A stretch of DNA of 64,000 nucleotides, from contig BGZK01000752.1 of NCBI GenBank assembly GCA_005406025.1, positions 124,001 through 188,000 of the forward strand, written 5' to 3'. This stretch comes from Eumeta japonica (taxonomy: Eukaryota; Arthropoda; Insecta; Lepidoptera; Psychidae). Each line of letters begins with the position of its first letter. The stretch's first letter is position 1. Below the pieces are notes generated by a model. The model saw only the letters and a program-made list of their open reading frames with translations. It had not been told where the DNA came from and did not search any database. Of this stretch, positions 11,379 to 23,500 are shown piece by piece. The translations under genes and the position numbers were made by a program.

Positions 11379-11435
11379 TTTAAATTAAGTTTCGTGTGTA
11401 TGTATCTTTTACATATACACGAAACTTAATTTAAA
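11379..11435 (+). repeat. Near-perfect 25-bp hairpin
   Basis: Arms 11379-11403 and 11411-11435 (core AAATTAAGTTTCGTGT and its inverse) pair over 25 positions with one G:U-type mismatch and a 7-nt loop. The shape fits a microRNA precursor or a young foldback. No homologue was seen elsewhere in the window. Confidence 0.7.
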
Positions 11436-11439
11436 TAAA

Positions 11440-12070
11440 GCTGCAGTTGTCCCTACAAAAACAATTGAAGGGAAAACAATACAGCCAGGCGGTGATAAGA
11501 TGCGCCGACGCCGAGTCGGGCTAGCGGGGTAGAAGGCAGTCGATTTTGGAACCACGAGAGACGAGGTCGGGCCGCACCCCGGAGGCCGCGATTGACGCTG
11601 ACCTTAGCGCTACCGCGGGGGGAATCGAGACGAGTGAGCTAGAGCTAAGTTAAGGAACATTCTGCAGTCCGGCGAAGAGGTCGCGGACGGCGATCCGACA
11701 GGAAAGCGAGCATTTTAATATTTATTCTTATACTATTTTTCCTGTGTGCAGATTTCTTAATAAATAGTTATATTTTAGGCTGGTAGTTCATTTGTCGAAT
11801 GAGCACTAGCTCCCGGGAGCTGTCCCTAAGTTTGATATAAAGTTTATTATCCGAGATATTAAATTTCACCTTTTGCATTTGATCTATCTCGGTGATGTCA
11901 CATTTAAAAGTACCGGAGGTAGATGAGCAGGTCTGATAAGCATCAGAACTGTTCGTCGAGAGTTACAAGGGTCCCCAAGCGGGGCTCCATCTGCAAGGAG
12001 ATCAGATCAAGCTACTGCTTCCATTGCAAATTGAACTCCTATCTCCAGAGGTGGTTCTGGTACACAAAAA
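11440..12070. other. GC-rich unidentified stretch
   Basis: The composition changes abruptly from AT-rich to GC-rich at 11490-11700 (CGCCGACGCCGAGTCGGGC) and includes ATTTCTTAATAAATAG near 11755. It looks like the untranslated end of a retrotransposon or a leader exon, but I recognise no protein in any frame. The following 12070-12660 is AT-rich with nothing seen. Confidence 0.3.
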
Positions 12071-12670
12071 TAAAACATTGTAATAAAGTCACGCAATAAA
12101 TAATTGCAGAAAATAAGTTCGGTTTAAACATAGGAGATCATGCACAACGCGATAATGATAGTTATATTTCAAATGCTTAACTATAATATTTTAGTACTCA
12201 CTTTTAATTAAATCTTATTTCCCTTCTTTAATTTAATTTTACTGCGTATGTTTTATTTGACTGTGTATTGCATAAAATGTGTTATTTTCGTATTGGATGT
12301 TAATTGTAAGGTGTAATTTACTTGAAGAAATTTATATAATTATTATTTTAATACGTGTATGAACGAATCAAAGCGCTCTAACGCACTTAGGAAATTTGAT
12401 CGTAGGGTTGATTGATCTTATTGAGATTGAAATTTTAATTGATATTATTTGTCTCATTTGAGACCTGAGTTAACACTAACTTATAGTTTAATGATTTAAT
12501 TTTTGATTTGACTATAATATAAATAGTCTCATACTAAGCTTCTACGTTAATAGCCCTAGTGCTAAAGACGTTATTTTGAGGTGGCGATGCATGAAAAGTA
12601 CCGAGTATCTGACTTTTATTTTATACACACATTTTCAATGTGACCGAAACACTAGAACACCCACAAAATT

Positions 12671-12687
12671 AAATATATATATATATA

Positions 12688-12756
<69 letters not shown>
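12671..12756. repeat. AT dinucleotide microsatellite
   Basis: An interrupted (AT)n run: a short block, then TTTAATT, then about 64 bp of uninterrupted TA. Confidence 0.95.
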
Positions 12757-12758
<2 letters not shown>

Positions 12759-12799
12759 TTTTTTAATAATTGACACTGAGCATATAAATTTAAATTGTT

Positions 12800-13255
12800 T
12801 GTATCTTACTGATTGGAGAGCCCACAATGCCGATAAACGCTAATTACATGGCCGCACAAAAATGTGCCGCTAAACCCTAAAATTCAACAGAGCTAGACTG
12901 CGGTCGTTCTAAATACCTAACGGTCGCTATTGCAGACTGATTTCGGTACAACGTACCGAACGAGTGGGGACACACCCTGACGCTGTAAGCGCGGGAAGAA
13001 AGCCAGCAACTCTATTATTCGTAGAGCGTGAAAGCACGCGAAACGAAAGATCAGCCCGTGGAGTTTCGCGACAATCCGATAAAATCTAGACTCAGATGGT
13101 GAGCCCTGTAAGAGTCGAAGTTCTGTTCGCGATTCAAAGCTAGACTGTTCCGCGCTATATAATTTTACTAAATAATTGATTAGACGATCACGCGTGCTAA
13201 AGCACACATGTATAATCAAACAGTTAATATACACGTAGGCCATATAGGATTCCGT
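12800..13255 (-). other. Sequence downstream of the LINE fragment, possible LTR or 3' UTR
   Basis: Directly follows the LINE RNase H remnant on the minus strand, starting TGTAACGGAATCC. It has TATATAGCGCGG and is GC-richer than its surroundings. TG at its start could mark a solo LTR, but I could not find a matching CA end with target duplication. The 108-codon open frame within it (12917-13243, minus) has no recognisable domain. Confidence 0.25.
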
Positions 13256-13925
13256 TACAGTGTGTATATATATATTATGTCATGTGCTTCTGTCGAGTCG
13301 CAGGGGCAGCACTTCAGCACGGTGAGCTTCTCAGCTTGAATCTATTCAAGTATTTTAGCAACCCATCTTTCCTTTAAGATCTATGCAAGTATGGGCGTCA
13401 TTTCTGCTTTTCTCAGGATTTGGTACGCTGCTTCTACTCAAGAAAAAAAGCATTTGGTTATTTCATCAGTATTTGTTTCGTTTTATCCTTCTTGCTACTC
13501 TTTCAGGTTCGACGCTCTATTCACTATTTTGGTGTTGATCAAAGGATATCGATCGTAATTCGCCTTCGTTTTCTTCGTTAGGGCAGCGTTTCTAGCAAGC
13601 TCATCCGGTGTTCATTTCCCGCCGTTCTTGTATGAGCTCGCACTCAGAGTAATTACATCTTTTTTTCTCCTCAACGATGTTCATGATGTAGGATCTGGTT
13701 AAACAGGCCAATGGGTTGTACGTCTTTGAGACGGTCAGCACCCGTAGCGCCGATTTGAAGTCACTAAAAATGTTAGTGACTCTATTTTCGCCCCACTGTA
13801 CCTATTTAACAGCCCTTTACAGAGCCAGCATCTCTGCCTGGATCTTCGTGCAGTAGATTTCAAGTCTGAACATCGAGTGCCCGGCTCAACTCCGTTTTGC
13901 CACTCAGTTAGGTACATGATTTTTT
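13256..13925 (-). pseudogene. R1-clade LINE ORF2 remnant (RNase H and C-terminal part)
   Basis: Minus-strand translation gives a broken match to the RNase H region of R1-type non-LTR retrotransposons: a QAEMLAL motif, NIFSDFKSALRVLT, KTYNPLACLTRS, then a region like ALTKKTKA.YDR.P and finally the cysteine-containing segment near AYQILRKAEMTPILA. Several stops and frame changes make it non-functional. The reverse transcriptase and endonuclease parts are not visible upstream, so this is a 5'-truncated copy. Confidence 0.7.
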
Positions 13926-14288
13926 TATGTTGTATATTGTTTTATGACTTTTTAGGTTGATTATGTAACTAACTAACCGATAACTAGTGGTCGCCCAGTA
14001 ATCGAAATTCGACCTGAATTCATTAAATTTTTAAGTTTAATTGTTATGGAATAGAATAGTTTATAGGTACCTTTTATGGAAGTTCGGGCTAGAACTGACC
14101 GAAAAATATGATCACGATGTCATTCGATTTGTAATTGTATATAGATTTATTGTATTAATAATATTTTAATACTCGGCAAACGAATGGAAAAGTTTTATAA
14201 AATTTAATGGAAAAAAGGTGGTTTGGTTTTTCAAATATTTCAAAATATATTACGATATACAAAATTTGTATATTTTAACAAATTTTGA

Positions 14289-14665
14289 ACGTCTTTTAAA
14301 TCGATGAAAGCCGGCTGCACGCACGAAAAAGCATGACTCATTGTCGCGTTTCACCTGAGCACAGCGTGCGAGCGAGAGCGCGGAACAATAGAGAGGCACG
14401 ATCCTCCTAAGCATTGTGACCCATCTACCTCTTTACTGTACAATTTATGTAGAAAAATATTTGAATGAACAAGTGCAAATAAATATTAATTTATCGAAAA
14501 CATTGTAATTTTCAATTAACTCCTTCTTTGTATTATACAAAATAATGATAATTCAGTGATAATAATTCAATTCCATTCATAAAAAAATGCAATTTTTTTG
14601 CAATTTGCAATTATGACATTATCAGGTAAAATTATCGTCCGTAAACCGAGTTTACAGACAATCAG
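14289..14665 (-). repeat. Dispersed repeat family U, nearly full copy
   Basis: Matches 41771-42164 in opposite orientation. Landmarks are GTTTACGGACGATAATTTTA at one end and CATGCTTTTTCGTGC at the other, with a GC-rich central part (CGCTCTCGCTCGCACGCT). This copy lacks the GACGTTATCACGTC terminus of the 42-kb copy. No open frame; non-autonomous. I know similar sequences as common in Lepidoptera but cannot name the family securely. The following 14670-15600 is AT-rich with nothing recognised. Confidence 0.7.
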
Positions 14666-15602
14666 TTTTTTATTACTAAATGAAACATATTTTAAATTTC
14701 CTTTTTTTTAATAAATATTAATATTAGGGAATAATTTCTTAATCGAAATGTGTTGCGTTCCTATGTTATGAACAACAATTAACCATTTTTTATTTGATAA
14801 TTGAATAGACAATTTGTTATATGCAAATTCATAAATTGGTAGCGTCTATAAATACATGTTTTTATATACAATCAGATTACACCAATTCGTGTCGAAAGAT
14901 CGAATAAGCTACATAGTGCTTAATTGAATATGTTGATGGGCGTGGATTATTTGTGATCGGTGAGTTTGAAATTTGGATGTATCAAATAATACTGGATCAA
15001 CCAAGTTGCCTGCAGATTTGTATGTTTTCCTAGCAAATGTCGTAAGTTGATCAGTCAGAATCAACTTTCGTATAATAAAAAATCACGTACGATCAACATA
15101 GTGCGCTTTAAACAACAACTGACATATTGATCTTATAAGTACTCACTGTATCACCTGCATGAACCACCAAGTCGGGCTAGAGATAACTATGTACATATGT
15201 GATATCTAGCATAGATATGATGTAAGATATAGGACTCTAGTCGTAACTTTCTTGAAGTACGAGTCTAAAATTCATAAAAAACAAAAGTTAATAATTATTA
15301 ACTATTACTTAGTTTATTTTATCTTATAGGTAAAATAGGTACAATGCGACCACGGCTATTGCCCCTGAAGAAGGGAAAAATAAAGACTGACTCAGGCGGA
15401 AACTCTTGTTTTCATATTTTTCAGTAAAGGTTTATCGAAGTTGGGTTTTAGTTTTTTTTTTACTTTTATTTTTTCATATATAATCAATCAGCCGACCGTT
15501 TAATCTTAATGTACATACCACCATTCAGTTAGTTAAGTTCTGCAATGTTTTAAGGTTCCATATCTTTAAATAAAAAAAAAAGAAATCCTTGTAGCATTAC
15601 TC

Positions 15603-16090
15603 GCGTGTCTGTCTTATCTGTCTATCAAAGCCAATTTTCTCTGAAATTGCTGGACCGATGGAGTTGATATTTGGTATACATCTGTATATCTGTGATCCAA
15701 ACAAGGACGTGTAACGTAAAGAAAATCAATGTGAAGGCCACTTTTGGGGAATGAATTAAAAAAACCAAGTTTGTGAAGTGTACACTGTGACATTTTAGAT
15801 GAAAGCGCTTATTGTGAGGATCTCGAATATACATACTTTTGTAATTGCAAAATAGATAGTTAAATGTTGCTTAGGAAAATTGAGTATCCCACTTCATCGC
15901 CAAACCTACTGGGCCTAAGATTTTAAAAAAAGTACAGTAAGTAGTTATATACTTACAGATTTATAATTCTATTCCACTTTTATAATATAAATATATTAAA
16001 CAGATCTATATAATCTACAAGAAGTCAGTTTGCTTCGTTCCGATTTGTTTCAATGTCCAGTATAAACTTAAACTCCCTAAGTACTTGAGT
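15603..16090 (+). repeat. Dispersed repeat family S, copy 1
   Basis: Colinear with 50545-51060. Shared landmarks are GGTAT.AGATATAC-type sequence, AAAGCGC-TATTGTGAGG-TCTC and GCTT.GTT.CG followed by TTTCAATG. Both copies are diverged with indels. Non-coding. Confidence 0.5.
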
Positions 16091-16477
16091 ACTTACTGCT
16101 TATCAGTTTATATTCTTTATTTTTGCTCTATCATTAAAGCAGCCAGACATCGAAATTAGTATGATCGTAGTGAAAAATTACAGAAAACAAAGAAAAAAAT
16201 GGCGAAGTGTGAGTAGAGCACGTGCTAATCCGCAAATGAATGAATTAGAATAATTTCTTTTAAATACTCAACACAAATATAATATACTGTATCGTAGTAA
16301 TAATACATGTGCGAGTCTGACTTGCAACTAACCGATTTTTCCCCCTTTTTTTTAATATGACGTCAGAAACCCCAAAAAAACTAGGTATCGGGGCACGCCT
16401 CGAACGTTGATAACGATATTCTGTTTCATTAAATTAACATAATTTAAGAGATGCCTATAAGGAACAAAAAACTCACA

Positions 16478-17495
16478 ACAGATGTAATAAAGGTAGTTTC
16501 TTTCATTATCTTTTTGTCGAAATCTTAAAACAATTTTGGTATCAGCGTTACCGGCTGACTACGCTATCATTTTCGATTCTGATCCTGATAACACATTCGT
16601 TTTCATCCGCAGTCCCGTTCTCCATTTCGGTGCCGGTTCCGCTTATGATTAATGTCGTGGTCCCGTTTTAAATCCGAGGGCAATCAATCAATCATTTGTA
16701 ATAGTCCAAAATTTTTTTCCTTTTAAATTTCCAGGACCATAATGAATAAATAAAAAAAAATTGCGTACTTACAACCATTGTTTAAATCGTGGTCTTCGGC
16801 CATGAGTTCGTAGAAAAATTCCTTGGAAAAAGGTATTTTCAATTCTTCCGAATTTTATACAAACAAGTTTCCAAATTGTTTATTCCCTAATAACTTAATT
16901 CTAACTGTTATAGATATCAAAAAAAAAAATAAAATAGAAATATGGGTTCAGACGTTCTTATGTAATGCGTTTACTAACGATCAGCATTTAATTTTTATTT
17001 ATATAGATTAATACGATAATTACGTTATTTATTGCAAACTATTTATATATCAGAGTACTACAATAAAACAAATTTTAATTTCCAAACATCTTTTAATACG
17101 TCCTTTTATCTCATGCACATCTACTTTATGCTATCGAAATGAATATATCGTAATCTACACAAAACAATAAAATACTTAATAATTAATACTTTAAACAATG
17201 TATACAAAATAATAAAATATCAGAGTTGGTGTTTGTTAAATTACTTTGTGTTATATTTAACTTACTATAAATTTTTATATGCAACAAAAATAACTAAACC
17301 TATCAATGAAATACTAGTACAGTTACAAAATAGTCGGACCTTATTTACTATATATTTTGCTCTAGTACGGGAAATACCCTGATATCGAATTTCTTAATAC
17401 AAACTCTTCGTGTAACGGCTGGTCGGCACAAAGACATTTTTAAAATATTTATATCTTTTGGAATATTTACATTTTTCATAACTATTGCGCTTTTA
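16478..17495 (+). repeat. Dispersed repeat, family R, copy 2
   Basis: Matches 500-2085 but without the 780-1340 extra part. 17325-17490 is almost identical to 1916-2080 while the rest is more diverged. It ends about 570 bp from the 3' end of the kekkon reading frame. Confidence 0.7.
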
Positions 17496-17684
17496 ATATT
17501 ACGAGTAGAAATATTATATACAGTTGTTATATATAACATTGCTTTTATAAAACATGTGAATGGAAAATTAGTTAACAAAATAAAGTTAAAATCGTGAAGT
17601 CAGTTCCGCTTATAGTACACTTCACATTAAATAATCTTGTTTGATGAGGTATCTCGAGTATTTAGGTGCATCACAGGGCCGGTT

Positions 17685-17690
17685 TTTATT
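17685..17690 (-). terminator. Candidate polyadenylation signal of the kekkon gene
   Basis: AATAAA on the minus strand, about 375 bp past the stop codon. It is the first clear hexamer I see beyond the reading frame. A 3' UTR of this length is reasonable, but use of this site is not shown. Confidence 0.4.
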
Positions 17691-18063
17691 AGAATAATTA
17701 TTACTACATTTTAATCGTCCGGAATAAAATAAATCTGGATATTTTGTATTAGACGATAAATGTCGATGGACAAAAAAAAAAACATTAAAGATTTCGATTG
17801 AAAATTTTTATCGTAGTCACTAAATATTATTTGTGAGATTATTTGTACGGAATACTATATCGTAGTCGTTTCCCTACGGCTACAGTTCACAAAGTCAGTG
17901 TTTAGTGTAAAATTATAACACACTCGTGAGGTGAGGACTTCGTCGGTAACGGTTCCGACTCGACCCGATCGCTTAACTCGTAATGCCGTCAATGTCTGTT
18001 AATAATTACTCAGTCGCTTTATCACTGTCGTCACCGGGGGGGCGCGTGCCGGGCGCGGCGGCG

Positions 18064-20436
18064 TCAAGTGTCCGCGCCGTCGGTGCCTTCGCCCACGTAC
18101 CCCTCGTCCGGACTTTCTGAACAGTTTTCCGGGTCGCCGTTCGCGTTCACGTTTTTCGGGATGGACTTCAAGTTTTCTCCGTTGTCGCCGTGCAGGCGGC
18201 CGTTGTTAGTTTGCGTGTCGACGCACCGCGTCTCGACGTGGTAGCATCGGCCCGCGCCGGCGTCCGCGTGCCCCGCCGGCGCCGGCACCATGACGGCGCA
18301 AGTCCCGCGCGTGCTCACCCACGGCTGGCACGGCTCCCCGGCGCCCTCGCCGCAACACTGATTGATCGATTCCGATTTGTAGCCTTCAGGCGGCGATGGG
18401 ACGAAGTTCTGTTCGGTATAAAATAAAGTCCCGTTTCCCACGAAAGCTATCTGATGCCGGTTTTGAGCGTATGGGTATCCCTCCAGAGTATGCCTCACGT
18501 GGCCATTGTTATACTGTTCGTAATTTTGAGAATGGGGCGAAACGTTGAATTCGTTATCCTTAGAGAATTTGCAAGGAAATTTTTGAATTTTAGACCTGTT
18601 ATGCGGTAAGGTCTGATAGAACGGGCCCGCGGAACCGACGCCGATGTGCATAGGAAGCGGCCGACACGGAAGCTTAGGCAATCCGTAATCGTAGGGATAT
18701 CCATCATTATCCAAAAAACATCCAGGGTTTAAATGGACATCGGCCGAATGTTGATACAGATTATTTAGATTGTTCGGGATCAGATTAGCCGAATTCACAC
18801 ACTTTTGCTGATCTTGCCATGTGACTTGTCTAGGTGCCGTATTTGATATAGAAATTACTGGTTCTTCATCGAAAGTATCAGTTGCGTTCGTTGTACTGTA
18901 AATAGTCAGGCCTGAGTTTTCATTTTGAGCATTGTTTGCTAACGATTCAGCGTCTGTGATTAAATCCGGGTTCCTTTCCGAGAACTTGTTTACGTTCCCT
19001 AAATACATTTCATTATTTCCCGTTTGTATATTATAATGTAATACATGGTGAGCTTGAGCGTTTACAGAAAAAGTGGTGTTAGATTTAGGTTGTAACGTGT
19101 CGAAAGTGTGTCCCACGTTTTCTCTAATCGTGGGTACATTTTGATTTCTCAACGCTACATCCTTGCTGCTTTCATGCTTTTTTCTGTTCTTCGTGTCAGT
19201 CCTGAACTTGAGTAGAACTACAGCAATAATTGCAAAAACTAGCACAATGATGAGAAACACTCCTGTAATTATTATCAAGAAGTGTTTTTGAGGAAATGTT
19301 ACGACAACAACAACTGGTTCTTCTTTGATTATAATTTTCAAAGAGAAGTTCGATTGGGATTTGCCAGCAGGGTTTTCGGCAATACAAGTATAAGTACCAT
19401 TGTCTTCTTCGCTTACGTTAAATAGATACAAATTGCTCTTTTTTTCCATGCTACCTTCTTCTAAAACATATTTTATTTTAAGTAGTGCCATAGTAGAGGA
19501 TTCATTATGAACAATTTGTCCTTGGAATAACCAATATATTTTCGCTTCTGGGATAGCTTTTACTTGACATTCTAAAGTGACATTATTTCCTTCATTACTC
19601 TCTAAAAATACAGATGTGGGACTTATTCTTGGCACACACGCCAGTTCCGCAGCAACGACATTTGTTATTTTTCGCCTCGCCAATCGGTCTGGGGCAGAGC
19701 ACCTAGGTTCTACGGTATGAGGCATATTGAAATTCATTAGCCAGTCGTAAATGTCTTTCAATCTACAATCACAAATCCAATTGTTGTTTTGAAGTTCGAC
19801 TCCTCTCAGACTATCAGGAAAAATATGTTCCCCTTGAATATTAGCCAATTTGTTTCCATCTAAACGTAACCATTCTAGATGATTAAGCCCAGAGAACGCT
19901 TCGCTTTCAATTAATTCAATTTTACATTCACTTAACTCTAACGTGTTCAAATGAGATAGGTGTTGGAAGCAATGCCTCTTTATAGTGGTTATTGGATTAT
20001 GACTTAAAGACAATCGCATTAACGTTGGAAAGTAAATAAAATTGGTTGAAGGTACGACAGTCAAATAATTATGTGACAGATCCAGCTCCACTAGATTTGC
20101 TAGATCTTTGAAAGCATGATTGTCAACTTTATGTATTCTACAACGCGGCAGGTAAATTTTTTGCAAATCTGATAAACCAAGTTTCTGAAACGCTTCCTTT
20201 TGTAGCACTTGTAGATCGTTTCCACCGAAATCTAATACTTGAGTTTCTGGATCTAACATAGTAGGTATCTGTTTAAGATCTTTGTCAACGCATTCTACAT
20301 ATCTTTTTCCATTTTTCCATTTACACATACATTGCATAGGACACGCTAACACTGGTAACAATATATACGCGGCGTACAGAGCTATAAATTTTATGTTTGC
20401 TAGATTCAAAAATTTCATTTTATTATGTGATTTCAT
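18064..20436 (-). CDS. kek: Kekkon-family LRR-Ig transmembrane protein (790 aa)
   Basis: A single-pass cell-surface protein of the Kekkon family; the founding fly member binds and inhibits the EGF receptor and others act in neuronal or growth signalling. Order of parts: signal peptide about 1-31 (cut before CPMQC); N-terminal cysteine cap C32, C36, C38, C49; about six leucine-rich repeats, 66-210; C-terminal cap C222, C224, C246, C267; one C2-type Ig domain with C290, W302 and DNGTYTC ending at C351; membrane helix about 385-409; cytoplasmic tail 410-790 ending near SPDEGYVGEGT. Possible N-glycosylation at N285, N311, N340, N346 and N363. Length and intronless coding sequence fit the family. 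M1 gives MKSHNKMKF; M7 is a plausible alternative start, also with A at -3, and leads directly into the signal peptide. Which fly paralogue it matches is not settled; the repeats resemble the kek2/3/4 type. The last 100 codons are much more GC-rich than the rest. Confidence 0.96.
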   Translation of the reverse strand: MKSHNKMKFLNLANIKFIALYAAYILLPVLACPMQCMCKWKNGKRYVECVDKDLKQIPTMLDPETQVLDFGGNDLQVLQKEAFQKLGLSDLQKIYLPRCRIHKVDNHAFKDLANLVELDLSHNYLTVVPSTNFIYFPTLMRLSLSHNPITTIKRHCFQHLSHLNTLELSECKIELIESEAFSGLNHLEWLRLDGNKLANIQGEHIFPDSLRGVELQNNNWICDCRLKDIYDWLMNFNMPHTVEPRCSAPDRLARRKITNVVAAELACVPRISPTSVFLESNEGNNVTLECQVKAIPEAKIYWLFQGQIVHNESSTMALLKIKYVLEEGSMEKKSNLYLFNVSEEDNGTYTCIAENPAGKSQSNFSLKIIIKEEPVVVVVTFPQKHFLIIITGVFLIIVLVFAIIAVVLLKFRTDTKNRKKHESSKDVALRNQNVPTIRENVGHTFDTLQPKSNTTFSVNAQAHHVLHYNIQTGNNEMYLGNVNKFSERNPDLITDAESLANNAQNENSGLTIYSTTNATDTFDEEPVISISNTAPRQVTWQDQQKCVNSANLIPNNLNNLYQHSADVHLNPGCFLDNDGYPYDYGLPKLPCRPLPMHIGVGSAGPFYQTLPHNRSKIQKFPCKFSKDNEFNVSPHSQNYEQYNNGHVRHTLEGYPYAQNRHQIAFVGNGTLFYTEQNFVPSPPEGYKSESINQCCGEGAGEPCQPWVSTRGTCAVMVPAPAGHADAGAGRCYHVETRCVDTQTNNGRLHGDNGENLKSIPKNVNANGDPENCSESPDEGYVGEGTDGADT

Positions 20437-20504
20437 TCTTCGACATTATTTTTCTGTAATGGGTTACCGAGAATTTTAAGGCGAAGTCTTCGTGTCACTG
20501 CCAT
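20433..20504 (-). CDS. Upstream ORF of kekkon, 23 codons, overlapping the main start
   Basis: In the 5' leader an ATG at 20504-20502 opens a 23-codon frame (MAVTRRLRLKILGNP...) whose TGA (20435-20433) overlaps the main ATG as ATGA. The upstream ATG has a weak context (T at -3, G at +4) and the main ATG a good one (A at -3). This layout permits leaky scanning or reinitiation and could set the translation level of the receptor. The peptide itself has no recognisable feature. Confidence 0.5.
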   Translation of the reverse strand: MAVTRRLRLKILGNPLQKNNVEE

Positions 20505-20508
20505 TAAC

Positions 20509-20524
20509 CTGGAACAATACAATT
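20509..20524 (-). promoter_or_regulatory. Probable splice acceptor in the kekkon 5' leader
   Basis: On the minus strand AATTGTATTGTTCCAG ends at 20509, so the coding exon would start at 20508, only four bases before the upstream ORF. The tract is reasonably pyrimidine-rich. It implies at least one upstream non-coding exon at higher coordinates, and hence that much of the right part of the window could be intron or promoter of this gene. Confidence 0.45.
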
Positions 20525-23500
20525 GCTACCGAATAAATTTTGTATTAAAAAACGCTTATCTGTGGGTCGTGTCAGAAAGTGAAAATTTTTTTAAACTAAA
20601 TTGTACATATCGGTACTGTTTCATATTTTGTGTTTTAGAGATTAGGCAAATTGAATAGATAGAAGATCGGTTTTCATTGTATTCGTAAGTGCTAACAAAA
20701 CGTTAAACTCATTAAAGAAAGAAGTGTATCTCGTGTAAAATAAATATGCAGTTACTTCTCAAAATTTATCACATTTTCTATGAAATTCTTACCTTTTTTA
20801 GATGTTTAATTGATCTGAAACAGAAAAAAAAAACTGGAATAAATACAAAATATGGCTTGAACATGTTAATAGATCGACTTTGTTCTATGGTAGGAAGTGT
20901 AACGAATAAGAGCACTTGGAATTCAATAGGCGTATTGTAAATACTAGCGATTGGTTTCGCCTTTCAGTCCGGTGAATAGATTTTCCATATGCAGTTTTCA
21001 ATGTTTAATTTATAATGTAAAATGAGGTAGATACAGGAGCTTTTAAAATTTGATAAACAAAATTTCTGTTCAATGTCACTGAGACTTTAATACATTCAGA
21101 TATTTCTGAATGGAGACAAAAATAAAACATTTCAGTGTGGTACTCTTCAAAATATTCTTAAGTTGTGAATTCCTTCATCTCCATGGGTCAAATATACAAC
21201 CACCCAGATAAAAATCTCTTTACTCAGATTGAACTTAACATGTTTAACTGTTAGATATATGGATCGATTGGTGATTGAATATGAAATTATATTTTGAAAT
21301 TGTAGTTTTACATCAAATGTGATCTTAGTAATTTGTCATTAGCTCAGCTTATTGCAGGGCATAAATATAGACCGATCGTTTCAACGTTTCGCAAAATTTG
21401 CGATGGCTTAATTTTCTATGGGTGGCTCCGTCACTTCTATGCTATACTAATAGTTTTATTACATGCTGATATATCCGTAAATTTGGTTATTTATATAAAA
21501 TTGTCCTTTATAGCAAAACATTTAAAAAAGATATTTTTTTCATGTTTAAGAAATATCATTTAGTATGTTTGAAGAGATTGGTCAAGTGCATATAGGGCTA
21601 CGCGCATTGTGGAATTCCGTAGTTGACAGTAAAATATGACCATTCAAGAAGGCTTTTTCTTTGTCATTATGAACATAGAATGAGTTAACGCATTAAAGAG
21701 TAAATAATGTCTAAGAATAGGCCCACATAAAATGGATAATAAGGATGTAATTATTTAATTTTTTCATATTTTTACATGATACATAAACTTACATTAACTA
21801 CCTGTTTTACACAACCAACAGCTTAATTTTAATAATTTTCAATAAACTTTGTTCGTATTTTTGATTTTTTACTTCTCCAACACTTTTTATAACTTGATTG
21901 ACTATCGCTCGTTAGTTTGTATGGGGTATGACAGTTTTCCCTTTAACTTCGTTGTAATGTATACTAGCGCCGTGAATTTTTCTACATATCCGAAAATAAT
22001 CTTTCAATTAGTACGAGGACGACTCTAATAAAAATTAGCACTTTCAAATTTCAACCCTCAATATTTTTGAAGAACTTGTCAAAATATTAGTTTAGCACTG
22101 CTGTCATCTCACCATTTTTTAAAATCGCTGTTCTTTCAAATCTTCGTTTAAGAGTTTAAACAGGGTTTGAACAGGAATATAAATTAACACAGAGTGCTAA
22201 GTCTAAGCACAACGTGAAGAATTTGCAGAAGCCATTTTTACTCATGGCTCACTAAGTTACTTGAGCAGTATGCATAGATACATCATCTTACAAAATCAAT
22301 ATGCTGTATTGAGTTTGAGTTGGCTTTTGCATTTTTTTAATCAACTCTTTTAGTTAATTCTACAAATGAGTACTATATACGGCGTTCTAATATTTCATAT
22401 TCATATATTCATTCTGTAATATCTCTTTTACAAATATACAATTGCTATTACTGTCACTTACTCGCTGCCGAAACTTCCGAGAAATTTTCCATCTTTAAAT
22501 TTTTATTTTAACGATTCCTGTCTGCTTTAGAGATCCAATTGTTGGATGTAGGTTTATCACCGATTATTGCTATAAAATCTTCAAGAGAGATGAATTCTCG
22601 GCCTGCCTTAATATGTGAAACAATGAATAAAAAGATCACATGAAATGAGTAGCCACCGGTAGGGGACTTTACGTGGCGTATTGATATCGTTATACATCAC
22701 TGCGGTGTAAATTATAATAGGCAGCGAAAGGAAATAAGCAACCTGTTACTTTTGTCTACGTAATCACAGCGTTTAGCATTACACGTATTACAGAAGGAAC
22801 GGAACGCACAGGAGTTGGATATGTCTACATTGATTTCTTTTTTCGCTTAAGCGTTCCTTACTGACGCTCCCGTCTCCATCGATCTTCGACCGCTTAAGTC
22901 GTCGGTCTTTCAAGGCTAATTTCTTTCCTTTCGTTACATTTTCATCGGCAACGGCCGAAACGCATCGCCAGATCACGGGGGTCGTCTTCGACGCTCTCAC
23001 GCCCTTGTTTGAACTGCTTCGACAGAAAATTTATAATGAAATCGGTAAATCAAGAATTACCGAACTCATTTAACATACCCCGTTTTATCTGCAAAGGCGT
23101 ATTTTCCTCTTTAGTGAGAATTTTAATGACTGCTCAATTGTTAATTTCTACTAAAATTCGTTTTCCTTGTAACATGTTCGAAACGACAGACGTCAATGAG
23201 GAATCGAATACGATAAACAAATGAATTTTGTAGAAAGGAAATAAATTGATAATATGATGAATTTTATGATAACGAAAAACATGATTTTATCATTACGTAT
23301 GGTCCAAAGTGATGACTTTTCAGCTTTCTCTCGTGATATTAACCGGCCGTACTGACCACATGTCGGAGACGGACGGACGGGCGATAAGAACTGTGACCAC
23401 ATAGTTTCTCATTTGTGGAAAGAATGTTATGTACTAAAATAAATGAGATATCTCCATATATTTTTCTGATCCGAGGGCTTGAATTTTTCCTCTCAAAAAA

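Noticed and set aside
12917..13243. 108-codon minus-strand open frame
   Set aside because: Lies in the sequence just past the LINE remnant. No domain; best explained as element UTR or LTR-like sequence.
18190..18426. 78-codon plus-strand open frame
   Set aside because: Antisense shadow of the GC-rich 3' part of the kekkon reading frame.
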